DNA of 64,000 nucleotides from assembly GCA_001603075.1 (NCBI GenBank), contig LVBB01000158.1, forward strand, positions 24,548-88,547. The letters are read 5' to 3'. Every line of letters begins with the position of its first letter. Position 1 is the stretch's first letter. This DNA comes from Phycisphaerales bacterium Planc_01. Lineage in GTDB: Bacteria > Planctomycetota > Phycisphaerae > Sedimentisphaerales > Anaerobacaceae. The notes under the pieces were generated by a model. It did not search any database. It had not been told where the DNA came from and worked only from the letters and a program-made list of their open reading frames with translations. Shown here piece by piece: positions 35,792 to 45,352 of the stretch. The translations under genes were made by a program, and so were the position numbers.

Positions 35792-38700
35792 ATGGGAACA
35801 TTCCGGTCTCAGGGTGGCAGCGGCAAGCGCGAGCTTGCCGATGGTTTACGGCGCCTGCGAAGAGGTCTCTGTCGGCAAGCTCGCGCTTGCCGCTGCCACA
35901 CGTTCGTGGTCATAGTTGTGCTCACGCTTGGCGCCCAGGCCAGTGCAAACCAAGCCGACGGTTGGCGGGCGGCTGTGCTGGAGGCACAGGCTCAGACGGC
36001 TTCGCTTGGGCCGGGCAGTGATGCACTCGCTGCGGCGGCCGAGGAGTTCTCGGTTCGGGCCGAACGCGAGTTTCCGATGCAGTGGGACTGGTGTTTGCAG
36101 GATGCGAGACCGGACTTTGGCAGGTGGCTGTCGGCTTCCACCGCTGCGGCGACAGCGCAGAAAGCGGCGGCCAAGGCGATCGCGGAACTCGGAGCCAATG
36201 GTAGCGACCTTCGGAATGACTTCGACCACCTTGTGAGTCAGTCCACGCCCGCCGAGTCGGGACGATGGCTCGAGTTGTACCTCCGCGCCGCCGGAGTGCG
36301 TCGCGAGATGCGCCTGCGGAACCTGTGTCGGCAGTATCCTCAGTGGGTCTTCACGAAGCACTGCATCCTGGGCGGCTCGCACTACGCCTACACGGAGGGG
36401 CAGTCTGACGCCCAGCACGAGCGGCAGTTCGAGCCGGGTGCGGCCCTCTGCCGGCTGGAGATCGAAGGCGACCGGTGCGCCGTGCGCACGCTCATTGACG
36501 ACCCCAACGGCGTCATCCGCGATCCGGACGTGTCCTGGGACGGCCGTCACGTGCTCTTCGCCTGGAAGAAGTCCGACCGCCAGGACGACTATCACCTCTA
36601 CGAGATGGAGGTCGCGACAGGCTCGATCCGGCAGTTGACGCACGGACTTGGCTTCGCAGACTACGAAGGGGCCTATCTGCCCAACGACGATATCGTCTTC
36701 AACTCGACTCGCTGCGTCCAGACGGTGGATTGCTGGTGGACGGAAGTGAGCAACCTCTACACGTGCGATCGTGACGGGCGGTATCTGCGCCGTCTGGCTT
36801 TCGATCAGGTCCACGACAACTTCCCGACGGTGATGCCCGACGGCCGGGTGATCTATACCCGCTGGGAATACAGTGATCGTGGACAGCTCTTCGTCCAGGG
36901 CCTGTTTCAGATGAACCCCGACGGGACAGGCCAGACCGAGTTTTATGGCAACAACTCGTGGTTCCCGACCTCGCTGCTCCACGCTCGCGGCATCCCCGGC
37001 ACGCAGAAGGTGGTCGCGACCTTCTCGGGCCATCATACGCTCCAGGTGGGCAAGCTGGGGATCGTGGACCCGGCAAGGGGCCGCCAGGAGAACAGCGGTG
37101 CCCGGTTGATCGCTCCCGTCCGCGAGACGCCGGCCGAGCGCATCGACTATTATGGACAGGACGGCGAGCTGTTTCAGTATCCGTATCCGCTCAGTGAGTC
37201 GGAGTTCGTGGTTGCCTGCGCGCCGCTCGGCTGGTCACGCAACCCAACGCGATTCAAGCTGTACTGGATCGCCGCCGACGGCCGTCGGGAATTGCTGGTT
37301 GCCGATCCGGATATCTCCTGCAATCAGGCGGTGCCCCTAGCGGCGCGACCCCGTCCACTGGTCCGTCCCAGTCTGGTCGATTACAGCAAGACCACAGGCA
37401 CGTGCTATCTTCAGGATATCTACACGGGCCCCGGGCTGGAGGGCGTGGCCCGAGGCACGATCCAGAAGCTTCGAGTGGTTGCGTTGGACTATCGCGCGGC
37501 CGGCATGGGCTGGAACTACAACGCCGGTCCGGCCGGTGACGCGCTGGTCTGCACGCCGGCCGCCATCGGCAACGGGAGCTGGGATGTGAAGACCGTGTTG
37601 GGCGATGCCACTGTGCACCCCGACGGTTCGGCCTTTTTCAACCTGCCGGCGCGGACGCCCGTGTACTTTCAGGCGATCGACGCGCGCGGATATGCGGCGC
37701 AGACGATGCGAAGCTGGCTCACGGTGCAGCCGGGGGAGAACGTCTCCTGCCTCGGATGTCACGAATCAAAGAACAGCACGCTGCCTGCGCAGGCCAGACC
37801 AAGCAAGGCTTTTGCCGCCGGTCCACAGGATTTGGCCCCTTTCCAGGGTCCGCCCCGAGGTTTCAGCTTCTCGCGCGAGATCCAGCCCATTCTGGACCGC
37901 AGTTGTGTCCGCTGCCACAACGATGCGCGGAAGCTTGAGGAAAGACTGGGTCACGTAGTCACGATACCGCCTTCTCCTGCTGTTGCGAGCGAAGCCGACA
38001 ACGAGACCGCCTTCAGCCTGTGCAGCACGGCGGTGACCGAGAGTCTCGCGAAAAGGCAGTGGAGCGCGAGTTATCTGGCTCTCGTCCAGGCGACGCAGAA
38101 GACGTTGGAAGGGCATCTCTATCTGGCGGGGACGAGCAACGCCTTGGTGAACTGGATCAGCGCGCAGTCGGTGCCTGACATGCTGCCGGCGTACTTGGCC
38201 GGGGCGGCCCGCAGCCGGCTGCTGAGCCTGCTGGCGGACCGCCACTATGATGCCCAGGTCACATCGGACCAGATTGAGAGAATCGCCTGTTGGATCGACC
38301 TCCAGGTGCCTTTCTGCGGTGATTACCAGGAGGCGAGCCAGTGGACTGCTGAGGAACAGCAGCGATACGAGCACTTCCTCGCCAAACGTCGGCGCATGGA
38401 AGAGCTGGAGCGTCGCAATATTGCTGCCCTGTTAGAAGCCTACAGTCTCAAGACACAGGCGGCCGCACCGGCGCCAGGCGGCGACAACGGCACTGGCCTG
38501 TCACCCTCTGTGCTGGCCGTAAACGCAGCCACAGAAGAGCTGTATGTCGCAGCGGCTGCCGGTCGACAGATTCTCGTCGTCGATCGGGCGACATGCTCGG
38601 TCCGCCGGAAGATCGATCTGACCGAGGCGCCGTCAGGCGTTGCGATCTCTGCCGACGGCGCGAGTCTCTATGTGACGGCGGGCATGCCAGACGGGATGGT

Positions 38701-40237
38701 CCTGGTTATCGATTCGCAGACCGGCGCTACGCGGGCGAGGATTCCCGCCGGGCACAGTCCGACCGCGCCGGTGCTCAGCGCTGACGGGGGCACGCTTCTC
38801 GTATGCGACCGGTTTCGTTTGCGGCTGCTGGCCATCGACTTGGCCGCACAGACGATGAGGGGTGAACTGCCCGTCGGCCGCGAACCTGTCGCCGCCGCCG
38901 CAACGCCGGATGGTCGTCGCGTACTGGTCGCGAATCTGCTGCCCGCCGGGCCAGCCACGAGTCCGCGTGTCGCGGCCGAAGTGGTCGCGGTCAATGCCGC
39001 CGATCTGACGCTTGTCGGCCGCATCGGGTTGCCCAACGGCAGCACGTCCGTCCATGGCATCTGCGTGTCCCCGGACGGTGCGCATGCCTATGTCGTCCAC
39101 ACTCTGGCCCACTACCAACTGCCAACCACGCAGGTCGATCGGGGCTGGATGAACGCCAGCGCCCTGAGCATCATCGATATCCGCACCTTGTGCCGGCTCG
39201 CCACGGTGCTGCTGGACGACGTGGATCGCGGCGCCGCCAATCCCTGGGATGTGGTCTGCACCGGTGATGGCCGGTGGCTTTGCGTAAGCCATTCGGGCAC
39301 ACATGAGGTGAGCATCATCGATCGGCTCGCCCTGCATCGCAAGCTCGACCGAGTTGCCGGCGGATCGGAGGACGTGGCCAGCGACCTGTCGTTCCTTGCG
39401 GACCTACGCCGACGCGTCCGTCTGCCGGGCAAGGGGCCGCGCGACATCGCGGTCGTCGGACAGACGCTCTACGTCGCTGAGTACTTCTCCGATTCCGTGG
39501 CCACCGTCGATCTGGGTGCCGACGCCAGGGGGCCGGCCGCATCGATTGTGCTGGGGCCGACTGCGGATATGACTGACGCCCGGCGGGGAGAGATGCTCTT
39601 CCATGACGCCGATCTGTGCTTCCAGGGCTGGCAGAGCTGCGCCAGTTGCCATCCGGATGCCCGCGCCGACGGCCTGAACTGGGACCTGCTCAACGACGGA
39701 TTGGGCACACCGAAGAACACCAAGAGCATGTTGTGGTCCCATCGCACGCCACCGGCCATGAGCGTCGGCGTTCGCGAAACCGCCGAGGCCGCCGTTCGCG
39801 CCGGTCTGCACCACATCCAGTTCGTGGTGCGTCCGGAGGCCGATGCTGCCGCCATCGACGCGTACTTGAAGTCCATCGAGCCCCTTCCGAGCCCGTACGC
39901 CGAAGACCGCGACCTCATCGATAAGATCCAGAGAGGCAGGCTCGTCTTCGAGAAGGCGGGTTGCCAGGACTGTCACCCTGCGCCCCTCTACACGTCGCTG
40001 GCGTCCTATGACGTAGGGGCGAATAATCATTCGCCCTTACCCGGCCGGACCGGCGAACCCTTTGACACGCCCACGCTGGTCGAGCTGTGGCGTACGGCGC
40101 CCTACCTTCATGACGGCCGGGCCGCCACCCTCGAAGAGGTGTTGACCAGATTCAACCCCGACGACCGCCACGGCCAGACCTCGAACCTGAACGAAAAGGA
40201 GATCGACGACCTGACCGCATTCCTGCTGTCTCTGTGA
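35792..40237 (+). CDS. Exported HzsA-like multiheme c-type cytochrome / beta-propeller protein
   Basis: 1481 residues from the ATG at 35792 behind AGGAGA. The signal sequence is at ~30-52 (T-F-V-V-I-V-V-L-T-L-G-A-Q-A-S-A), preceded by an Arg-rich stretch encoded by a repeat. Residues ~180-620 carry WD40/TolB-like PD40 repeats and a hydrazine-synthase-alpha-middle-like region. Two heme c motifs follow: C-L-G-C-H (~654) and C-V-R-C-H (~706). A YncE-like beta-propeller spans ~900-1255. The C-terminal MauG/cytochrome-peroxidase-like part has C-A-S-C-H (~1282) and C-Q-D-C-H (~1391) and ends with F-D-T-P-T-L-V-E-L-W-R-T-A-P-Y-L-H-D-G. Likely a periplasmic oxidoreductase; hydrazine metabolism is not implied. 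Confidence 0.85.
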   Translation: MGTFRSQGGSGKRELADGLRRLRRGLCRQARACRCHTFVVIVVLTLGAQASANQADGWRAAVLEAQAQTASLGPGSDALAAAAEEFSVRAEREFPMQWDWCLQDARPDFGRWLSASTAAATAQKAAAKAIAELGANGSDLRNDFDHLVSQSTPAESGRWLELYLRAAGVRREMRLRNLCRQYPQWVFTKHCILGGSHYAYTEGQSDAQHERQFEPGAALCRLEIEGDRCAVRTLIDDPNGVIRDPDVSWDGRHVLFAWKKSDRQDDYHLYEMEVATGSIRQLTHGLGFADYEGAYLPNDDIVFNSTRCVQTVDCWWTEVSNLYTCDRDGRYLRRLAFDQVHDNFPTVMPDGRVIYTRWEYSDRGQLFVQGLFQMNPDGTGQTEFYGNNSWFPTSLLHARGIPGTQKVVATFSGHHTLQVGKLGIVDPARGRQENSGARLIAPVRETPAERIDYYGQDGELFQYPYPLSESEFVVACAPLGWSRNPTRFKLYWIAADGRRELLVADPDISCNQAVPLAARPRPLVRPSLVDYSKTTGTCYLQDIYTGPGLEGVARGTIQKLRVVALDYRAAGMGWNYNAGPAGDALVCTPAAIGNGSWDVKTVLGDATVHPDGSAFFNLPARTPVYFQAIDARGYAAQTMRSWLTVQPGENVSCLGCHESKNSTLPAQARPSKAFAAGPQDLAPFQGPPRGFSFSREIQPILDRSCVRCHNDARKLEERLGHVVTIPPSPAVASEADNETAFSLCSTAVTESLAKRQWSASYLALVQATQKTLEGHLYLAGTSNALVNWISAQSVPDMLPAYLAGAARSRLLSLLADRHYDAQVTSDQIERIACWIDLQVPFCGDYQEASQWTAEEQQRYEHFLAKRRRMEELERRNIAALLEAYSLKTQAAAPAPGGDNGTGLSPSVLAVNAATEELYVAAAAGRQILVVDRATCSVRRKIDLTEAPSGVAISADGASLYVTAGMPDGMVLVIDSQTGATRARIPAGHSPTAPVLSADGGTLLVCDRFRLRLLAIDLAAQTMRGELPVGREPVAAAATPDGRRVLVANLLPAGPATSPRVAAEVVAVNAADLTLVGRIGLPNGSTSVHGICVSPDGAHAYVVHTLAHYQLPTTQVDRGWMNASALSIIDIRTLCRLATVLLDDVDRGAANPWDVVCTGDGRWLCVSHSGTHEVSIIDRLALHRKLDRVAGGSEDVASDLSFLADLRRRVRLPGKGPRDIAVVGQTLYVAEYFSDSVATVDLGADARGPAASIVLGPTADMTDARRGEMLFHDADLCFQGWQSCASCHPDARADGLNWDLLNDGLGTPKNTKSMLWSHRTPPAMSVGVRETAEAAVRAGLHHIQFVVRPEADAAAIDAYLKSIEPLPSPYAEDRDLIDKIQRGRLVFEKAGCQDCHPAPLYTSLASYDVGANNHSPLPGRTGEPFDTPTLVELWRTAPYLHDGRAATLEEVLTRFNPDDRHGQTSNLNEKEIDDLTAFLLSL
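35814..35899. repeat. 28-bp perfect inverted repeat in the 5' coding region of the multiheme gene
   Basis: The arms at 35814-35841 and 35872-35899 are exact reverse complements over 28 bases and share the core GGCAAGCGCGAGCTTGCC, itself almost palindromic. The pair lies between the start codon and the hydrophobic core of the signal peptide, adding about 29 Arg/Leu/Gly-rich residues. Confidence 0.85.
40017..40036. repeat. GGGCGAAT palindrome, intragenic copy 3
   Basis: GGGCGAATAATCATTCGCCC, preceded by GTAG and followed by TTAC. It encodes A-N-N-H-S-P in the C-terminal MauG-like domain, in the loop between Y-D-V-G and F-D-T-P. Confidence 0.85.
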
Positions 40238-40380
40238 GTGAGAGTGTCCGAATCCGGGCGCGCCCGTCCAAAACCGGGCGCAGCCGCAGAGGCCACCTCG
40301 CGTGGCGACCCCCACAGCGCGGTCCTCGCCTGGCACACTGTTTGCACCCCCTCCATGCGAAGACGGTGCGACCGCAAACG

Positions 40381-40474
40381 AGAACGAGTTGTCAGTTCAC
40401 GGTTGGCAGTTGGCAGCGAGAACTGGAAACCAAAAACCGGGAACCAGGAACGACAAACTCAGAATGGGAGTCAC
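40381..40474. repeat. AACTG/GAACC-type leader repeat before permease 1
   Basis: Degenerate units such as CAGTTCACGGTTGG followed by ACCGGGAACCAGGAACGAC fill the 90 bases before the first permease gene. The left part is roughly complementary to the right part. Related elements precede permeases 2, 4, 6 and 7 and the TolC-like gene. Confidence 0.7.
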
Positions 40475-42937
40475 ATGGTGACGACACTATGGCAAGACAT
40501 TCGATACGGCCTGCGGATGCTGGCCAGGTCGCCGGGCTTTACGGCGGTGGCGGTGCTGACGCTGGCGCTGGGCATTGGGGCCAATTTGGCGCTGTTCGGA
40601 ATCCTCAACGAGATGCTGCTGCGCCCCAAGCCGGTCGCCCGACCTGGCGAGTTGTGGTCTATCGTACCGGCCAACAGAGCCGGTCAACCCGCTGGTGAAA
40701 ATTTCTGTAGACCTTATTATGAAGCGTTTCGACAGGAAGAGGGGTTGTTCAAAGGCCTCATTGGCTACGCAGGCATCAGGCCCAAACTCCATACCAGAGA
40801 GGGTTGGGAGGGTATCGAAGCGCAGTTGGTGTCAGAGGACTACTTCTCGTTCCTCGGTATAACCCCTGTGTTGGGACGAGGGTTCCTCCCCGAAGAAGGT
40901 GCCCAGGGCGGGACTCGCGCCGTCGCTGTGATCAGTCATGCCTTCTGGAAGAGCCAGTTCGCCGGAATGAACGATGTTTTGGGAAAGACCGTTACAATCA
41001 ACAATGCAGTGGTGGAGATCGTGGGTGTTGCACCCAAGGAATTTACCGGCCTCGATCTACAGGCACCCTGTCTGTGGATGCCTGCAAGTATGGAGCCTGT
41101 GCTGGGGGCACTGACGGTCTACGAATTCGTCGGCCGCCTGGCGGAACCGGAATTAGCCGCTACCGCTGAGGATCATTTGACCCCTATCGCGGCCGAAGTA
41201 AAAAAGGAGTTGGAGGGTGGCAACGACCCGCGCTGGTATCCCTATTCAACCTCACCAGATTTCCATAGAATCAGGCTCGAGCCCATGGGCCGGGGCCTGC
41301 TGGGTACGTCGCGTTCACTTCTGAAGCCAAAGATCGTCAATTTTCTGAAGTTTGCGGCGATAGCGACGGTGCTGCTGCTCTTGATCGCCTGTGCCAACGT
41401 GGCCGGTCTGTTTCTTGCCCGTGCCCTGCAGCGCCGCAAGGAAACGGCCACCCGAGTCGCCCTCGGCGCCACGCGTTATGACCTCCTGCGTCAGGTGGTC
41501 TGCGAAGGAGTCCTGATCGCGGCCGGCGGCACGCTCGGCGCGCTGCTGGCGTTTTCGTGGGTGAGCCGAACGATCATGCAGTTTGTCACTTGGTGGCCGG
41601 GGATGCCTCTGCGTTTGGTGCCGGACGTGCGGATCCTGCTCTTTGCGGCCGGAGCGGCGCTAGCGGTTGGCATAGGAGCCAGCATCTTGCCCGCGCTACA
41701 GGCGAGCGTGTTCGAGCCATTCGCCGCCCTCAAAGATGGTGGAGGCGCAGGGCGCAGACGACTGTGGCTGCGCCACGGATTGATTGTCACACAGGTGGCC
41801 GGATCGCTCGTTCTGCTGTGCGGCGCCATGTTGTGTCTGCGCAGCATGAGCAAACAGCTCGCCGTGGACTTGGGATACGACCACGACCGGCTGATTACCG
41901 TGCCGCTCGACCTGGAACGTATCGGTTTCACAGAGGATACGTTCGGACCGCAACTGGCAGAGATCATTCGTTGCGTGACCCTCATTCCGGGCGTCGAGCA
42001 GGCTTGTGTGACGCCTGTTCATCTAATGGGTGGACGGAAGACGCATCTGGACGTGTCAGCCTATCAAGGCGATGGATATAGACTCGAAGGATATAACCTA
42101 CCCAATGACGAGACCGTAGAGTTGGGATTCTATCCGGCCGTCGGTGCTGACATGTTCACGGCGATAGGGATTCCGATTCTGCGCGGCCGTGACTTTTCTC
42201 AGGACGATATCGATGCAGGGCGAAAGGTCGCGATCGTGAACGAAAGTCTCGTGCAGAAGTATTGGCCGAACCAGGATCCGCTGGGCAAGTTCATTTACAG
42301 GCGGGAAGTCATCGGTGTCGTCAAGGATGCTTGTTTCGATGAATATGACGAACACTTGGAACCGACAGTGTTTTGGATAACAAAGAAGAAAGAGCTTCTC
42401 CATGCCAACCTGCTGATCCGCACAACAGGAGATGCGCGACACGTGCTTACCGCTGTACGTGGCGAACTGGGCCGAATCCATCCCAAGCTGGCGCAGGGCA
42501 AGGTGTGTACAGTGCGTGACCTGATAAGAGATGCCTTGGCCTTTCAACATACGTCCATGCGGATTTTAGGCGCCCTCGGCGTCCTGGCGCTCGTGCTGGC
42601 ATCGGTTGGCACGTATGGTGTGATGGCCTATGTGGTAAGCAGCCGGACGCGAGAAATCGGCATTCGCATGGCGATCGGGGCGACCCAGGGAAACGTGATG
42701 TGGCGGGTCTTGTCCACGGGTCTGCGTCTGTGGCTGATCGCAACGGCGATTGGCATTCCGCTGGCCCTTGCCGGCGCCGTAGTCCTTCGGCATCAGATTG
42801 CCGGCATCAGTCCGTTCGACCCGGCGTCCTTCATCGCGGTCACGGGCGCGGTTCTGATCGCCCTGGTCGCCGCCTGCTGGCTGCCCGCCCGCCGGGCGGC
42901 AAAGATCGATCCGATGGTGGCGCTGCGATGTGAGTAG
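40475..42937 (+). CDS. ADOP/MacB-type ABC permease 1
   Basis: 820 residues from the ATG at 40475 (GGGAG just upstream). The family N-terminus is [22 protein letters not shown], then TM1 (about 20-42), an extracytoplasmic MacB-like domain, an FtsX module of three membrane helices near 290-440, a second periplasmic domain, and a second FtsX module ending [17 protein letters not shown]. This duplicated layout matches the acidobacterial duplicated orphan permease family. An ATPase must be supplied by a neighbour (44494 or 53051). It is more divergent in base composition in its middle than its paralogues. Confidence 0.92.
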   Translation: MVTTLWQDIRYGLRMLARSPGFTAVAVLTLALGIGANLALFGILNEMLLRPKPVARPGELWSIVPANRAGQPAGENFCRPYYEAFRQEEGLFKGLIGYAGIRPKLHTREGWEGIEAQLVSEDYFSFLGITPVLGRGFLPEEGAQGGTRAVAVISHAFWKSQFAGMNDVLGKTVTINNAVVEIVGVAPKEFTGLDLQAPCLWMPASMEPVLGALTVYEFVGRLAEPELAATAEDHLTPIAAEVKKELEGGNDPRWYPYSTSPDFHRIRLEPMGRGLLGTSRSLLKPKIVNFLKFAAIATVLLLLIACANVAGLFLARALQRRKETATRVALGATRYDLLRQVVCEGVLIAAGGTLGALLAFSWVSRTIMQFVTWWPGMPLRLVPDVRILLFAAGAALAVGIGASILPALQASVFEPFAALKDGGGAGRRRLWLRHGLIVTQVAGSLVLLCGAMLCLRSMSKQLAVDLGYDHDRLITVPLDLERIGFTEDTFGPQLAEIIRCVTLIPGVEQACVTPVHLMGGRKTHLDVSAYQGDGYRLEGYNLPNDETVELGFYPAVGADMFTAIGIPILRGRDFSQDDIDAGRKVAIVNESLVQKYWPNQDPLGKFIYRREVIGVVKDACFDEYDEHLEPTVFWITKKKELLHANLLIRTTGDARHVLTAVRGELGRIHPKLAQGKVCTVRDLIRDALAFQHTSMRILGALGVLALVLASVGTYGVMAYVVSSRTREIGIRMAIGATQGNVMWRVLSTGLRLWLIATAIGIPLALAGAVVLRHQIAGISPFDPASFIAVTGAVLIALVAACWLPARRAAKIDPMVALRCE

Positions 42938-43020
42938 GAGTGGAATGAGGGAATACTGGAATGATGGGTGGACAAGGCGACGCTCTTCCAACATTCCAAC
43001 ATTCCGTTATTCCAATGGTC
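42938..43020. repeat. GGAATG/ATTCC-type foldback element
   Basis: Left arm 42942-42967 of GGAATGAGGGAATACTGG-type units, right arm 42988-43013 of CCAACATTCCAACATTCC-type units; 21 of 26 positions pair. It follows permease 1. A longer relative is at 47852-47952 after permease 2. Confidence 0.75.
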
Positions 43021-43035
43021 TTTTGAGGCTTTGGC

Positions 43036-44298
43036 ATGGATATACCTCGAAAATCTGCGAAACGAATGAAGATGATCCGGCGGGGCGTGATCGCCACGGT
43101 GGGGCTGGTGGTGATCGCCGCTGTCACGGTGGGTCTATCGCGGCTGGAGCCGGCGGCGCCGAGCGTGGATCGCCGCACGCTCTGGCTGGACACCGTCAAG
43201 AGGGGCTCCATGCTCCGCCAGGTGCGCGGTGTCGGCACCCTGGTCTCGGAGGACATCCTGGTCGTTCCCGCCCTGGTGAGCGGCCGCGTCACCTACATCC
43301 GGGTCCTGCCGGGCGCCATCGTCGACGCCAATACCGTGATCCTGGAGCTGAGCAATCCCGATCTGGAGCGGGAACTGCTGGATGCCACTTCGCAACTGAA
43401 CTCGGCCAAGGCCAGGCTGAGCGCCCAGCGGACGAGCATACAGGATCAACTCCTGGGAAATGAGGCCTCTTTGGCGCAATACCAGGCTTCCTGCGACGAG
43501 GCCAGGCTCCGCGCCGAGGTCAACCAGAAGCAGTTCGAGCAGGATCTGATCCCCGAATTGGAACTGACGCTGTCCCAGACGAACGCCGAGCGGGCCAAGC
43601 GCCTTCTCGAAATCAACCAGAGACGCTTTGAGATGTTCGAGAAGGAGACGGTGCCGGCGCAGTTGGCCGAGTTGCAGGAATCGGTGAGCCAGGCCGAATC
43701 GCTCTGCGATCTCAAACGCCGACAGATCGAGTCCCTGAAAGTCAGAGCCGGCACGAACGGTGTGCTGGCCCAGGTCAAGGACAAGATCGAGCCGGGCCAG
43801 CAGATCTCGCCTGGAACGGTGCTGGCGCGCATCACGAACCCGACGCGTCTGAAGGCGCAGTTGAAGATCCCCGAAGTGCAGGCCCGCGATGTGCTCATCG
43901 GCTTGCTCGCGGAAGTGGACACGTACAACGGCACGGTCCAGGGCGCCGTCTCCCGGATCGACCCGACGGTGATCGAGGGCAACGTGACGGTGGACGTTAC
44001 CCTCGACGGTGCGCTGCCCAAAGGCGCCCGCCCGGATCTCTCGGTGACGGGGACCATCGAGATCGAGCGGCTGGAGGACGCGCTCAATGTTGGAAGGCCC
44101 GTCTCGGCCTCGTCGGAGGGGGTCTCGGAACTCTTCAAGGTCGTCGAGGAGGGCAAGTACGCGATTCGGACGCGCGTGCGATTCGGCCGCGTCTCGGTCA
44201 GCACGATCGAGGTCCTCGAAGGCTTGGACGTTGGCGACGAGATCATCCTCAGCGACATGTCCCAATGGGACGGCCAGGACCGAATCCGATTGAAATGA
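43036..44298 (+). CDS. HlyD/MacA-type periplasmic adaptor protein
   Basis: 420 residues. An N-terminal membrane anchor (about 15-37) is followed by a lipoyl/barrel-sandwich half (V-R-G-V-G-T-L-V-S-E-D-I-L-V-V-P-A-L-V-S-G-R-V-T-Y-I). A long alpha-helical hairpin (~95-235) contains Q-L-N-S-A-K-A-R-L and Q-A-E-S-L-C-D-L-K-R. The second lipoyl half is V-R-A-G-T-N-G-V-L-A-Q-V and a beta-barrel domain follows. It is expected to bridge the inner-membrane ABC permeases and the TolC-like protein at 61513. The only adaptor in the locus. Confidence 0.92.
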   Translation: MDIPRKSAKRMKMIRRGVIATVGLVVIAAVTVGLSRLEPAAPSVDRRTLWLDTVKRGSMLRQVRGVGTLVSEDILVVPALVSGRVTYIRVLPGAIVDANTVILELSNPDLERELLDATSQLNSAKARLSAQRTSIQDQLLGNEASLAQYQASCDEARLRAEVNQKQFEQDLIPELELTLSQTNAERAKRLLEINQRRFEMFEKETVPAQLAELQESVSQAESLCDLKRRQIESLKVRAGTNGVLAQVKDKIEPGQQISPGTVLARITNPTRLKAQLKIPEVQARDVLIGLLAEVDTYNGTVQGAVSRIDPTVIEGNVTVDVTLDGALPKGARPDLSVTGTIEIERLEDALNVGRPVSASSEGVSELFKVVEEGKYAIRTRVRFGRVSVSTIEVLEGLDVGDEIILSDMSQWDGQDRIRLK

Positions 44299-44453
44299 GA
44301 ATCCGAAATCCGAATATCGAAATCCGAAACAAGTCCAAGGCACGAAATCCGAATGACAGAAACGCTATCGCCCGCCGGATCGGCCGTTTGGAGCATTTGG
44401 ATTGTGATGATTCGTGCTTGTTTCGGATGTCGATATTCGTGCTTCGGATTTGG
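44299..44453. repeat. AATCCGAAAT-type foldback element, second copy
   Basis: Left arm 44303-44333 and right arm 44417-44447 pair at 27 of 31 positions. The units (CCGAAATCCGAATATCGAAA) are the same type as those at 34104-34244, and the two loci share CGAAATCCGAAACAA. It lies between the adaptor and ATPase genes. Confidence 0.78.
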
Positions 44454-44493
44454 TGACCATAGGAACAATAGAATGTGAGCTGGGAACCGTGCT

Positions 44494-45243
44494 ATGACAG
44501 AGTCAAACGAATCGTTGATCCACGTAGCAGACCTGCACAAGGTCTTCATCACCGAAGAGGTCGAGACGCATGCTTTGGCGGGGGTGCATCTGTCGATCGC
44601 GCAGGGCGAGTATGTTTCGATCGCCGGGCCTTCGGGCTGCGGCAAATCGACGCTCATGGCTATTCTGGGCCTGCTGGACTCGCCGACGGAAGGCGGCTAC
44701 TGGCTCGCGGGAGAGCCGGTGGCGGACCTGTCGGCCTCGCAGCGCGCCCGCATCCGCAACCGGGAGGTGGGCTTCATCTTCCAGAGCTTCAACCTGATCG
44801 GCGACCTGACGGTGTTCGAGAACGTCGAGCTGCCGCTGACCTATCGCGGCATGTCGTCGGCCGAGCGGAAGAAGCGCGCCCTCGGCGCCCTGGAGAGGGT
44901 CGGGATGAGCCATCGGACCAAGCACTACCCCGCCCAGCTCTCCGGCGGCCAGCAGCAGCGCGTCGCGGTCGCCCGCGCCGTGGTGGGCAGTCCGTCGATC
45001 GTGCTGGCCGACGAGCCCACCGGGAACCTCGACTCGGCCAACAGCGAGGCGGTGATGTCCCTGCTCGGCGAACTGCACCGCGAGGGCGCGACGATCTGCA
45101 TGGTCACGCACGACCCGCGCTACGCCCGCCACGCTCAGCGGACGGTCCACCTCTTCGACGGCCGGATCGTCGAAGAGGAAGAAGCCGTCCGCAAACAGCA
45201 GGAAACCGCCGAACTCAAACAAAGCGGATTCGACGTGGCATAG
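44494..45243 (+). CDS. MacB/LolD-type ABC transporter ATP-binding protein 1
   Basis: 249 residues. Walker A G-P-S-G-C-G-K-S (45-52), Q-loop F-I-F-Q-S-F-N-L, signature L-S-G-G-Q-Q-Q-R, Walker [13 protein letters not shown], and switch His in M-V-T-H-D. All catalytic residues are present. The P-T-G-N-L-D-S and F-Q-S-F-N-L-I patterns are typical of mechanotransmitting MacB/Lol-type ATPases. It follows the adaptor and precedes permease 2. The C-terminal extension is acidic. Confidence 0.95.
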   Translation: MTESNESLIHVADLHKVFITEEVETHALAGVHLSIAQGEYVSIAGPSGCGKSTLMAILGLLDSPTEGGYWLAGEPVADLSASQRARIRNREVGFIFQSFNLIGDLTVFENVELPLTYRGMSSAERKKRALGALERVGMSHRTKHYPAQLSGGQQQRVAVARAVVGSPSIVLADEPTGNLDSANSEAVMSLLGELHREGATICMVTHDPRYARHAQRTVHLFDGRIVEEEEAVRKQQETAELKQSGFDVA

Positions 45244-45352
45244 AACAGAGTTGACGGTTCACGGTTGGTCCGCCCGAGGCGGGTCGACCGGGGGAACCAG
45301 GAACCTGCGAACTGAGAACCGACAACCGGGAACTGTGAACTGGAGTCATGCA
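45244..45352. repeat. AACTG/GAACC-type leader repeat before permease 2
   Basis: Starts with GTTGACGGTTCACGGTTGG and ends with CCGGGAACTGTGAACTGGAG, which is partly complementary to the start, so the leader can fold back. It runs into the GGAG ribosome binding site. Confidence 0.75.
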
